This document shows positions 1 to 7,157 of a stretch of DNA of 7,708 nt, in pieces (positions within the stretch are counted from its first letter, which is position 1; each line of letters starts with the position of its first letter). The notes beneath the pieces are model-generated. The model did not search any database, had not been told where the DNA came from, and saw nothing but the letters and a program-made list of their open reading frames with translations. Source of the DNA: CAYLKS01 sp964384205 [NCBI: uncultured bacterium] (GTDB taxonomy: Bacteria; JAGOEH01); NCBI GenBank assembly GCA_964384205.1, contig CAYLKS010000094.1, positions 1 through 7,708 of the forward strand. Direction: 5' to 3'. Both the position numbers and the translations under genes were made by a program.

Positions 1-75
1 AAAGAAGAGGATATGGTGAAACTCCAAAATCCAACCTATAACACAGGCTATATGCCATTAAAACGGCATATATAA
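1..75 (+). CDS. C-terminal end of an unidentified protein (partial; possibly 6-phosphofructokinase)
   Basis: Frame 1 is open from the window edge and ends at TAA (73-75), giving 24 residues that finish in GYMPLKRHI. The coding look is reasonable but the fragment is very short. The pattern of Met-Val-x-Leu-Gln, then Pro and a tyrosine, then Met-Pro-Leu, then Ile resembles the extreme C-terminus of some 6-phosphofructokinases, which would suit a neighbour in glucan breakdown (malQ). That is only an impression from a short tail. The gene reads in the same direction as malQ, about 320 nt upstream of it. An 8-bp inverted repeat overlaps the stop codon. Identity is unproven, and a chance open frame cannot be fully excluded. 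Confidence 0.45.
   Translation, partial: KEEDMVKLQNPTYNTGYMPLKRHI
49..72. repeat. 8-bp inverted repeat at the end of the partial gene
   Basis: TATATGCC (49-56) and GGCATATA (65-72) are perfect inverted copies around an 8-nt loop. The repeat ends right before the TAA of the partial gene. What follows on the plus strand is A-rich rather than T-rich, so it is not a standard intrinsic terminator. It could be a 3'-end stabilising hairpin or chance in AT-rich DNA. Confidence 0.4.
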
Positions 76-336
76 AATTAAAATAAAAATCAACAAATAC
101 TGTAAAAATAAAAAACATACTCCCTCAAAAAACATACGACTCACAAACAAATCCATACTTTAAACAAATTAAAGCCAATCCATAGCAACCACTTGCATTA
201 ATAGTTTATTAAAAAAATAATAAAAATCCCTACTAAAAATTTTTTGGACATAAGTTATACAACCATTTGAAAAAAAAAATAAGAAATATAGTTTAAAATC
301 TTTTTTATGGATACTATGCCCTTTATTTTTCCAATA

Positions 337-365
337 TTGACCAAAATTTTTCTTGACTTTATTAA
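337..365 (+). promoter_or_regulatory. candidate sigma70 promoter P1 for malQ
   Basis: TTGACC (337-342), a 17-nt spacer and TATTAA (360-365) form a plausible -35/-10 pair. Transcription would start near 372, leaving a leader of about 25 nt that keeps the Shine-Dalgarno site at 387-390 intact. Of the two overlapping candidates this has the weaker -10 but the more workable leader. AT-rich DNA makes chance -10 matches common. Confidence 0.4.
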
Positions 366-381
366 CATTTATTTATAAAAT
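353..381 (+). promoter_or_regulatory. candidate sigma70 promoter P2 for malQ
   Basis: TTGACT (353-358), a 17-nt spacer and TAAAAT (376-381) match the consensus at five of six positions in each box. Transcription would start near 388, at the Shine-Dalgarno site itself (AGGA, 387-390), which would damage or remove that site. Either the box is used with a slightly different start point or P1 is the working promoter. Confidence 0.4.
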
Positions 382-396
382 CAGTTAGGAAAAAAA

Positions 397-1884
397 ATGA
401 TTACAAAAAGAGCATGCGGAATTTTATTACATCCTACATCATTCCCATCAGAATATGGAATTGGTGAATTAGATGATCATGCTTATAAATTTATAGATTT
501 TCTCAAAAATGCAGGTCAAACATTATGGCAAATTTTCCCATTAGGGCCAACAGGTTACGGAGATTCTCCTTATCAATCATTTTCAGCATTTGCTGGTAAT
601 CCATTACTTATTAGTTTAAAATTCTTAAAAAAGAAACAATTATTATCCGATCAAGATTTAGAAGAATTAAAAAAACAACCTCAAGGTACTATAGACTATG
701 GATTCATAGTCCAGAAAAAATACCCCATATTAAAAAAGGCATTTAAGAAATTCATTAAAAATCCATCTGCTGATTTTAAAATTTTCAAAGAAAAAAATCA
801 ATATTGGTTACAAGATTATTCTCTTTTCATGTCATTAAAACAATACAATAATGGTAAAGTCTGGAATCAATGGGATGATGATATAAAAAAAAGAGAAAAA
901 TCAGCAATTGAAAAATATAAAAAATTGCTAAAAGAAGAAATAGAATTTCATAATTTTCTTCAATATGAATTTTTCACACAATGGACAAATTTAAAAAAAT
1001 ATGCAAATGAAAACGGCATAAAAATAATAGGAGATCTGCCAATTTTTGTTGCCTATGATAGTGCTGATGTCTGGAGTAATCCAGAATTATTTAAACTTGA
1101 TGAAAATTATAATCCTTATGTTGTAGCAGGTGTTCCGCCTGACTATTTCAGTGAAGATGGGCAAAGATGGGGAAATCCTCACTATAATTGGGAATTAATG
1201 AAAAAAAATAAATTTAGCTGGTGGATAGAAAGATTTAAGAAATTATTTGAATTGGTAGACATTATAAGAGTTGACCATTTCAGAGGGTTCGAAGCATCAT
1301 GGGAGATACCAGCACAAAATAATACAGCCCGTGAAGGAAAATGGGTAAAAGCTCCAGGCTATGAACTATTTAATACTATAAAAGATGTTTTCGGTAAAAT
1401 CCCTATAATCGCAGAAGATTTAGGATTTATAACTCCTGAAGTAGATAAATTTAGAAAACATTTTGGTTTTCCAGGAATGAAAATACTACAATTCGCCTTT
1501 GATAAAGATCCAGAAAATAGGTTCCTTCCTCATAATTATTCAAAAAACTATATAGTTTATACAGGCACTCATGATAATGATACAACTTTAGGCTGGTATA
1601 AATCCCTTGAACCAGAAATAAAACAATATGTTAAAGATTATATATTGTCAAAAAGTGAAAAAACTATTTGCTGGGATATGATTAGAATTGCTTATGCAAG
1701 TGTTGCAAACACTGCAATAATACCTTTACAAGATATCCTTTGCCTTGATTCAGAAGCAAGAATGAATTTTCCAAGTACCCTCGGAAATAACTGGAAATGG
1801 CGATATCTAAAAAATAATTTAAATAAAAAAACTGCTAATAAATTAAAAAAATTAGCAATTATTTATGGTAGGTGCCCTCAATAA
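397..1884 (+). CDS. malQ: 4-alpha-glucanotransferase (amylomaltase, GH77)
   Basis: This cytoplasmic enzyme transfers alpha-1,4-glucan segments between maltooligosaccharides in maltodextrin or glycogen metabolism. The 495-residue product is full length for the short, Thermus-type GH77 form. The N-terminus has the family pattern GILLHPTS, then PLGPTGYGDSPYQ at 48-60. The nucleophile Asp293 is in RVDHFRG, the acid/base Glu340 in IAEDLG, and Asp395 in THDNDT. These positions coincide with the numbering known for Thermus aquaticus amylomaltase. The C-terminus ends in the usual IYGR-type tail. ATG at 397 is preceded by AGGA (387-390) with six A residues between. Its last 26 nt overlap the convergent nucleotidyltransferase gene, and its 3' end also contains the terminator of the minus-strand operon. 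No damage is visible. Confidence 0.96.
   Translation: MITKRACGILLHPTSFPSEYGIGELDDHAYKFIDFLKNAGQTLWQIFPLGPTGYGDSPYQSFSAFAGNPLLISLKFLKKKQLLSDQDLEELKKQPQGTIDYGFIVQKKYPILKKAFKKFIKNPSADFKIFKEKNQYWLQDYSLFMSLKQYNNGKVWNQWDDDIKKREKSAIEKYKKLLKEEIEFHNFLQYEFFTQWTNLKKYANENGIKIIGDLPIFVAYDSADVWSNPELFKLDENYNPYVVAGVPPDYFSEDGQRWGNPHYNWELMKKNKFSWWIERFKKLFELVDIIRVDHFRGFEASWEIPAQNNTAREGKWVKAPGYELFNTIKDVFGKIPIIAEDLGFITPEVDKFRKHFGFPGMKILQFAFDKDPENRFLPHNYSKNYIVYTGTHDNDTTLGWYKSLEPEIKQYVKDYILSKSEKTICWDMIRIAYASVANTAIIPLQDILCLDSEARMNFPSTLGNNWKWRYLKNNLNKKTANKLKKLAIIYGRCPQ
1821..1857 (-). terminator. intrinsic terminator of the minus-strand operon
   Basis: Reading the minus strand just past the nucleotidyltransferase stop codon, TGCTAAT (1857-1851) and ATTAGCA (1839-1833) form a 7-bp stem around an 11-nt loop. 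A G, seven T residues, an A and three T residues follow. This is the layout of a rho-independent terminator, although the stem is AT-rich and therefore weak. It lies two bases beyond the stop codon and wholly within the 3' coding end of malQ on the other strand. On the plus strand no T tract follows, so it should work in one direction only. Confidence 0.65.
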
Positions 1885-2944
1885 TCTTTTCTTTATACCA
1901 ATTATATAATAACTGTACATAACTTCCCTTATAAAAATAATTCTGTAAAAAATTATGTCGTGGAAACACTTTTCTATAAAAAAAATATAACAAATCCAAT
2001 TTAGAATCTGAAAAATAATATAATACTTTCAGAAAAAAATTCTTCCTATAATTCGCAAATTTCTTTATCAACTTAAAATCATCACAAATATAATCTAATG
2101 CCACAAAATCAGGCTCAAAATAAAACTTCATCATATTTATAAAAAAATTTACCATCCTGAAAACCTTTATTTTTTTGGCTATCCTAAAAAGTCTAACTCT
2201 ATCAACTCTCTTATAAATAAAATACATATCTAAAATCTTAACAGGTGGCCAGCCATATTTCTTTAACCAATTAAAAATAGAATGAATAAAATGAATCTCA
2301 GGAGTAAAAGTATAATACTTCAACCCTTCAATTTCAACCTCTTCAATATGTTTTTTTAAAATATCATAAGTAATTCTAAAAATATCATTATTCCCTACCC
2401 CTGAAAAAATAGAAATTTCCCAATGAAACTCTATTGTAATATTCCCTTTAAAAAAAGTGAAATGATCTATCTTTTTTTCTTTATCTGAAAAATATAACTG
2501 CCAACCCATATTTTTTAGTAAAGCCATTACTCTATTCCTATTTTCCGGAAAAATAAATAAATCAATATCTCCAATTGGCCTACATCCTATATGGCAATAA
2601 TATTTTTCTGAAAGTACCTTCCCCTTTAATAAATAAAAATCAATACCTGCTTTGTCAAAAACATTCTTTAAGCTATGTAATACCTGATTTAATACAAAAT
2701 TATTCTTAACATTTCCATAAAATTTTTGAATTCCTTCTTCAATAAATGCACTGTTTTTAATATCGCTTTTGAAATTATTAATTTTATTAACATGATAAGC
2801 CACAAAAGGATGAAGTCCTCCATTTTTAATAATATAAAAAATATGTTCATTATCTAAATAATCAAAAATTTCCCTATTATGCCTTTTATTAATAATTGAT
2901 ATTAAAATTTCTTTTAAAAAATTATCATACAAACTATCATACAT
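1859..2944 (-). CDS. nucleotidyltransferase family protein (NTP_transf_5-like)
   Basis: The 361-residue protein resembles the uncharacterised NTP_transf_5 (PF14907) branch of the polymerase-beta-like nucleotidyltransferase superfamily. LLKG (105-108) is followed by Arg122-Pro-Ile-Gly-Asp126-Ile-Asp128, the paired metal-binding aspartates of the fold. Glu172 and His174 in IEFHW supply the conserved acidic/His position after the next strand. The C-terminal half is rich in Lys, Phe and Tyr and looks helical. The substrate is unknown; relatives often occur near polysaccharide or envelope genes. The ATG lies inside the end of the PAP2 gene (8-nt overlap) with no good Shine-Dalgarno site, so translation is probably coupled. 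It is the last gene of the operon, followed by a terminator. Its 3' end overlaps malQ by 26 nt. A toxin-antitoxin-type nucleotidyltransferase is less likely, because those are much shorter. Confidence 0.8.
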   Translation of the reverse strand: MYDSLYDNFLKEILISIINKRHNREIFDYLDNEHIFYIIKNGGLHPFVAYHVNKINNFKSDIKNSAFIEEGIQKFYGNVKNNFVLNQVLHSLKNVFDKAGIDFYLLKGKVLSEKYYCHIGCRPIGDIDLFIFPENRNRVMALLKNMGWQLYFSDKEKKIDHFTFFKGNITIEFHWEISIFSGVGNNDIFRITYDILKKHIEEVEIEGLKYYTFTPEIHFIHSIFNWLKKYGWPPVKILDMYFIYKRVDRVRLFRIAKKIKVFRMVNFFINMMKFYFEPDFVALDYICDDFKLIKKFANYRKNFFLKVLYYFSDSKLDLLYFFYRKVFPRHNFLQNYFYKGSYVQLLYNWYKEKIIEGTYHK

Positions 2945-3863
2945 TTTTTAATTTTTTGCGAACATTTTCCCAGAATGCATCAACTCTGGGAGATATATTA
3001 TAGGCAAAAATAGCAAGTATAAACCCCGCAATAATATCAGTAACATAATGATGTCTTAAATATATTGTAGCTAAAACTAAACTAATCCCAGGAATTAATA
3101 AAATCCAAAATAATTTCCTCTCAAACTTATATGAATATAATAAACTTATTAATGTAACAGCACAATGTAAACTTGGAAATGCAGCCCTTGATGAAGACGG
3201 ACTAATATGAACAAGATCATTCTGCAATTTTGCCAATAAACCGCCTGAAAAATCTTTAACAAATTGGTTTGCTAAAACAATCCGTGGCGGAGCTGCTGGA
3301 AATAAAATATATAAAAAATATCCCATATAAAACGTCAATATAGTACCAAATAACACCTCTCGAGCATCTTTATTTCTCTTTTTATACAATAACCAAACAA
3401 CCACAATAACCGATATTAAAAAATAATTCATATAACTTACACTAAAATATGCCGTCAAATATGGATTATAAAACTTCTGTGCCCAAACACACGGCTGTAC
3501 TCCAAAAATTGCCTGATCAATTTTTATAATATAATCATGAATATCATGGGGATTAACAAAATGAATTGTATCGTGCAAATTCGTATAAATAGCAATACAA
3601 AAAATAAAAGGCATAACATCTCTTAACCAAAATAATTTATCCCATAATATCTTCTTTTTTACCAAATAATAAAAAATTAGCATAACCGCTACTGTTATAA
3701 CTATTCGCCAAATACCTCCATAGAATTTTCTGGGAATTTTTTCACCAATCTCAATATAATATAAATTCGCTTTTAAGGTAATTAAAAAAGATGGCAATAA
3801 AAAAAGAATTGCAAGGAATTCCTCAAATCTCAATTTTCCTATAAAACGCAATATTCTTTTCAT
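2937..3863 (-). CDS. PAP2-superfamily integral membrane phosphatase/transferase
   Basis: This 308-residue multi-pass protein has about six hydrophobic segments, for example near 15-31, 53-69, 140-160, 170-188, 250-267 and 277-290. It carries PAP2 motifs in order: FPAAPPR (188-194) in place of the first motif, AAFPSLH (227-233) with the catalytic-type His233, and YLRHHYVTD (268-276) with Arg270, His272 and Asp276. The pattern fits the PAP2_3 group, related to inositolphosphorylceramide synthases, which act on lipid-linked phosphates at the membrane. Which lipid is handled is unknown. I chose ATG at 3863, 2 nt after the mnmE stop, with AGG nine bases upstream. An in-frame TTG at 3881 would add six residues inside mnmE. 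The gene overlaps the next one by 8 nt. Confidence 0.85.
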   Translation of the reverse strand: MKRILRFIGKLRFEEFLAILFLLPSFLITLKANLYYIEIGEKIPRKFYGGIWRIVITVAVMLIFYYLVKKKILWDKLFWLRDVMPFIFCIAIYTNLHDTIHFVNPHDIHDYIIKIDQAIFGVQPCVWAQKFYNPYLTAYFSVSYMNYFLISVIVVVWLLYKKRNKDAREVLFGTILTFYMGYFLYILFPAAPPRIVLANQFVKDFSGGLLAKLQNDLVHISPSSSRAAFPSLHCAVTLISLLYSYKFERKLFWILLIPGISLVLATIYLRHHYVTDIIAGFILAIFAYNISPRVDAFWENVRKKLKNV

Positions 3864-3865
3864 TA

Positions 3866-5221
3866 CTACTTGCCTATACAAAAATTTTCAAAAATCTCAT
3901 TAATAATATCAATATCTTTAACCTCTCCTGTAACTCTATTCAAATTATCAAGAACTTCTTTCAATAAAGCACTTATCACTTCAGAAGGATAATCATTTTC
4001 AATATGAATCTTAACATCTTCTAATATTCTGCTTATTTCTTTTATAATAAAAATCTGACGATTACTTATATAAAATAATTTATCTGAAATATCATTTTGT
4101 TCCTTAAGCTTTTTATACAAAAAATCCTTCAATTTATCAATATTTTGACCAGATTTAGCGGAAACTTCTAAAACATCAAAATTGCTTAAATCTATTGCAA
4201 TATTCTTCCCCATATCAATTTTATTTATAACAACAACCAGTGGCAAATCCTTCAACTCATTTATAAAATTAATATCCTCAGAACTTTTTTCTTTATTAAC
4301 ACCATCAATAATATATAAAATTAAATCTGCATTTTTAATTCTCTCTTTTGATTTAGAAATACCAATTAGCTCAATTTCATCATTGGTATGTCTCAAACCT
4401 GCTGTATCAACCAATTTCACCAGAATATCATGAAGTTTTATATACTTTTCAATTATATCCCTTGTTGTTCCTTCTCTTTGATGAACAATAATTTCATCTT
4501 TACCAATTATCCTATTAATCAAACTCGACTTTCCAGCATTAGGTTGCCCCAAAAATAATATTTCAAATCCCTTATGCAATATATCATAATTTTCACTTAA
4601 ATTTATAATATTTTTAATTTGGTCTATAATATTCAAAATTCTATCCAATAATTCATCCTTATCAATATCTATATCTATATGCTCTACAAAATCAATATCT
4701 ATCTGAAACATTTGCAACATATTTATTATTTCATTTTTAATTTTGTTTATAATTTTAAATAATTCTCCCTCAAGCTGCAATATTCCAGATTTAACCTCAA
4801 GGTCAGAATTCGCATTAATAATAGCATTAATAGCTTCTGCTTTTGTTAATTCCAGTTTATTATTTAAAAAAGCTCTTTTTGTAAATTCTCCATTTTGAGC
4901 AAGCCTCAGGTTAGTATTGGAAATTAAAATCTTCAAAATCTTATTTGTTAAAAAAAAACCACCATGGGTATTTATTTCAATAATATCTTCGCCGGTAAAA
5001 GAATGAGGAGCTTTAAAATAACTTATCAAGACCTCATCTAAAATCTCATCTTCAAAATATAATTTATAAGGTAAAATGGTATTAGGTTTCTGCTTTAAAA
5101 ACTTTTCTAAAGGTTTTATAAAATCTACTAATTCTTTTTTTATATCAAAGCCCGAAATTCTTATAATAGAAACACCTCCATTGCCTGGAGGTGTACTTAT
5201 TGCAATAATATTATCAAACAT
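3866..5221 (-). CDS. mnmE: tRNA uridine-5-carboxymethylaminomethyl(34) modification GTPase MnmE
   Basis: MnmE works with MnmG to install the carboxymethylaminomethyl group on wobble U34 of certain tRNAs in the cytoplasm. At 451 residues it is standard length. The N-terminal tetrahydrofolate-binding domain opens with STPPGNGGV (9-17) and contains HSFTGEDIIEI (73-83). The G domain shows the P-loop GQPNAGKSS (225-233), TTRD (252-255), DTAG (272-275), NKID (333-336) and SAK (354-356). The C-terminus is the diagnostic CIGK with the conserved Cys448. The start is ATG at 5221, sharing one base with the yidC stop (TAATG), which suggests coupled translation. A 9-bp hairpin lies in codons 9-17. A run of nine T residues (minus strand) in the HGGFFL region keeps frame, unlike the tract in rnpA. 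Confidence 0.98.
   Translation of the reverse strand: MFDNIIAISTPPGNGGVSIIRISGFDIKKELVDFIKPLEKFLKQKPNTILPYKLYFEDEILDEVLISYFKAPHSFTGEDIIEINTHGGFFLTNKILKILISNTNLRLAQNGEFTKRAFLNNKLELTKAEAINAIINANSDLEVKSGILQLEGELFKIINKIKNEIINMLQMFQIDIDFVEHIDIDIDKDELLDRILNIIDQIKNIINLSENYDILHKGFEILFLGQPNAGKSSLINRIIGKDEIIVHQREGTTRDIIEKYIKLHDILVKLVDTAGLRHTNDEIELIGISKSKERIKNADLILYIIDGVNKEKSSEDINFINELKDLPLVVVINKIDMGKNIAIDLSNFDVLEVSAKSGQNIDKLKDFLYKKLKEQNDISDKLFYISNRQIFIIKEISRILEDVKIHIENDYPSEVISALLKEVLDNLNRVTGEVKDIDIINEIFENFCIGK
5172..5194 (-). promoter_or_regulatory. perfect 9-bp hairpin within the start of mnmE
   Basis: On the minus strand ACACCTCCA (5194-5186) and TGGAGGTGT (5180-5172) pair perfectly around the 5-nt loop GGCAA, about 27 nt into the coding region. 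The right arm contains GGAGGT, a consensus Shine-Dalgarno core. It encodes the conserved TPPGNGGV, so protein constraint alone could create it. Any regulatory role is inferred. Confidence 0.35.
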
Positions 5222-6927
5222 TATTTGGAATTAGAAACTGCTTTACCTTTATAAAATTTATTTACCAATTCTTGCTGAACTATTGTAAAAACATTAAAAC
5301 AGGTCCAATATAAAACAAGGCCTGCTGCTAATCCTTTAAAAATAAAAAATAAGAAAATAGGCATTATATATGCCGTCATTTTTTGTTTTGGATCTTTTAT
5401 TGTCATCAAACTCTGCACAAGAGACATAACAGCCATTATAATCGGTAAAATTAAAGTTGGATCTTTATCTGCTAAATTATTTATCCATAAAAAAGATTCA
5501 TTGCGTAACATTATTGTTGACGCAAAAACTCTATACAAACCAAAAAAGATTGGCATTTGAAAAAGCAAAGGTAAGCAGCCACCTAAAGGATTAACCCCTG
5601 CTTTTTTATATAAATCCATAGTGGCTTTATTCAATTGCTGTGGGTTATTTTTATATTTTTCTTTTAATGCTTCTAATTGAGGTTGAAGCTCTGATATTTT
5701 CTTTGTAGATTCATAACTTTTGTGTGTAAAAGGAAATGTTAACAATTTAATAACAAGAGAAAATAAAATTATCACCAATCCATAATTGGCAATAAATTTA
5801 CTAAAAAAGATTAACATATAAGTAGTCATTATACTAAAAGGCTTTATTAACATACCGCCAAGATTGACAGTTTTCTCTAAACCAATACCAAATGATTTAA
5901 GATGTAAATAATCTATAGGCCCTAAATATACTAAAAGCTTATTAGACAAACTATATTTATTTTTAAATTTCAAGGCTGCATTATAATATTTTTTATCAAA
6001 TTTACTATCTTTTTCTTTTATCTTTTTTCCTTTTAAAATAATCCCATCCGAATTTTTATCACAAATAATAGAACCCAAAAAATATTTAGATTTTAATGCT
6101 ATCCAATGAGAAGCACCCGTTTTCTCTATAGTATTAATTTCTTCTTTCTTTGCAAGATCTTCTTCAATAACATCATCTCCCATTCTTGCATATGCTTTAA
6201 AATACCCTAAATCATCTTTTATATTCCGCTCTGTAACATTAATTCCACCATCCAATTCTACAATATTATTATCGATTATCTCTTTTGATAATATATTATA
6301 TTCATAGTTAAGAGTATATTTTTTATCACCTATTGAAAAAACCTTCTTAACAACTACCGTATCACTATCAAATAAAACTCTTGCCTCTGCATAAAGTTTA
6401 TTACCTGATTTATAAAAATTAAAATTATATTTGCTTAAATCTAAAACCCTTTTCCCATAGTAAAGCTTATTATTCAAAAAACCATTATAATCTTCGGGAA
6501 TTAACTGAACAATAGAAAAAGTGTCCGATTGTACATAACTTTTATATTCTTTTAAATAAGCTTTACGTAAAACGCCTCCTTTACTCGAAAATACTAATAA
6601 ATAATATTCATTTTCTAAAGTATCATAACTTATTTCAAAAGTAGTATCCTGTGAAACTACCTCTTCTGTAGAAGAAGATACAGAGTCAACTACTTTTTTA
6701 GTGTCAACTACTTCACTTTTTTCATTACTAATACTATCCTGATTCGATTTTATTGATAAATCAGAAGAAGCATTACTCTTTGCCTGTTTCAAAGTATCAA
6801 TAGAAGCATTATTAATAACTTGATAATTTTGACTATTTTTAAAGATAAGTTTCTGGTATAGAGGCGTTAATAAAATTATTATTGTAACTAATATAATAGC
6901 AATAACTGTTCTTTTATCAAAATCCAT
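5221..6927 (-). CDS. yidC: membrane protein insertase YidC (Oxa1 family)
   Basis: YidC inserts and folds inner-membrane proteins, alone or with SecYEG. The 568-residue product has an N-terminal membrane anchor (about 8-24), a Ser/Asp/Lys-rich linker (31-95), a large extra-cytoplasmic P1 beta domain (about 97-340), and the conserved five-helix insertase core (about 365-558). The core includes the hallmark NPLGGCLPLLFQMP (446-459). The position matching the groove arginine of E. coli YidC appears to be Lys394 in LVIKLLTFPF, followed by THKSY. The P1 domain implies a diderm cell. ATG at 6927 has a strong AAGGAG site overlapping the yidD stop, 7-8 nt away. The stop overlaps the mnmE start by one base. 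No KhpB/Jag gene lies between yidC and mnmE, unlike in many bacteria. Confidence 0.97.
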   Translation of the reverse strand: MDFDKRTVIAIILVTIIILLTPLYQKLIFKNSQNYQVINNASIDTLKQAKSNASSDLSIKSNQDSISNEKSEVVDTKKVVDSVSSSTEEVVSQDTTFEISYDTLENEYYLLVFSSKGGVLRKAYLKEYKSYVQSDTFSIVQLIPEDYNGFLNNKLYYGKRVLDLSKYNFNFYKSGNKLYAEARVLFDSDTVVVKKVFSIGDKKYTLNYEYNILSKEIIDNNIVELDGGINVTERNIKDDLGYFKAYARMGDDVIEEDLAKKEEINTIEKTGASHWIALKSKYFLGSIICDKNSDGIILKGKKIKEKDSKFDKKYYNAALKFKNKYSLSNKLLVYLGPIDYLHLKSFGIGLEKTVNLGGMLIKPFSIMTTYMLIFFSKFIANYGLVIILFSLVIKLLTFPFTHKSYESTKKISELQPQLEALKEKYKNNPQQLNKATMDLYKKAGVNPLGGCLPLLFQMPIFFGLYRVFASTIMLRNESFLWINNLADKDPTLILPIIMAVMSLVQSLMTIKDPKQKMTAYIMPIFLFFIFKGLAAGLVLYWTCFNVFTIVQQELVNKFYKGKAVSNSK

Positions 6928-6938
6928 AAATGCTCTCC

Positions 6939-7157
6939 TTAATCTAAATCATAACCACCTTTTGAAAAGGGGTTACACCTTAATATTCTCCATATACTTT
7001 TTACGAATGCAATATGTAATTTTTTATGTTCAAATTGATAAATAGCATAATTTGAACATGTTGGAGTAAAACGACATTGATTGCCAAAATAAGGCGATAA
7101 AAATATTTGATATAATCGAATAATTTTAATTATTATCTTCTTTATAACTGATTGCAT
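6939..7157 (-). CDS. yidD: membrane protein insertion efficiency factor YidD
   Basis: YidD is a small peripheral inner-membrane protein that aids YidC-dependent insertion. The 72-residue product has a basic amphipathic/hydrophobic N-terminus (residues 5-20), then YQIFLSP, CRFTPTCSNYA (28-38) and RILRCNPFSKGGYD (57-70), all family hallmarks including the conserved cysteines. I favour ATG at 7157; a TTG at 7160 would add one residue. Both starts lie within the end of rnpA, a 32-nt overlap, with a weak AAGAG-type site upstream. The stop codon overlaps the yidC ribosome binding site, 11 nt before yidC. In related genomes this gene is occasionally mislabelled as a haemolysin. Confidence 0.95.
   Translation of the reverse strand: MQSVIKKIIIKIIRLYQIFLSPYFGNQCRFTPTCSNYAIYQFEHKKLHIAFVKSIWRILRCNPFSKGGYDLD

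Larger units (their letters stand above)
76..396. other. A-rich intergenic region upstream of malQ
   Basis: No gene is supported in these 321 bases. The plus strand is strongly A-rich, including a run of ten A at 270-279. The only readable signals are two overlapping promoter-like pairs and a Shine-Dalgarno site at its right end, just before malQ. I see no tRNA, riboswitch-like GC-rich fold or tandem repeat. Confidence 0.6.

Noticed and set aside
205-258. 17-residue hydrophobic minus-strand frame beginning MSKKFLVG
   Set aside because: It resembles a signal peptide but is tiny, has no clear ribosome site and lies in AT-rich DNA where Phe/Ile/Leu codons arise freely.
4182-4433. 83-residue plus-strand open frame
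   Set aside because: It lies entirely antisense to the G domain of mnmE, which is certain from its motifs. The translation is low complexity (Ile, Ser, Phe) with no recognisable domain.
4659-4704. Repeated ATATCT-like units
   Set aside because: They encode an Ile-Asp-rich stretch of MnmE (around residues 174-187). This is low-complexity coding in an AT-rich gene, not a separate repeat element.
4950-4958. Run of nine A (plus strand) in mnmE as a second frameshift site
   Set aside because: The mnmE reading frame continues correctly through it (HGGFFLTNK), so there is no sign of a needed frameshift.
5479-5489. TTATCCATA, near-match to a DnaA box
   Set aside because: It is a single imperfect copy inside yidC coding sequence, with no cluster. 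A similar weak match near 247 is also isolated, so no origin is supported here.
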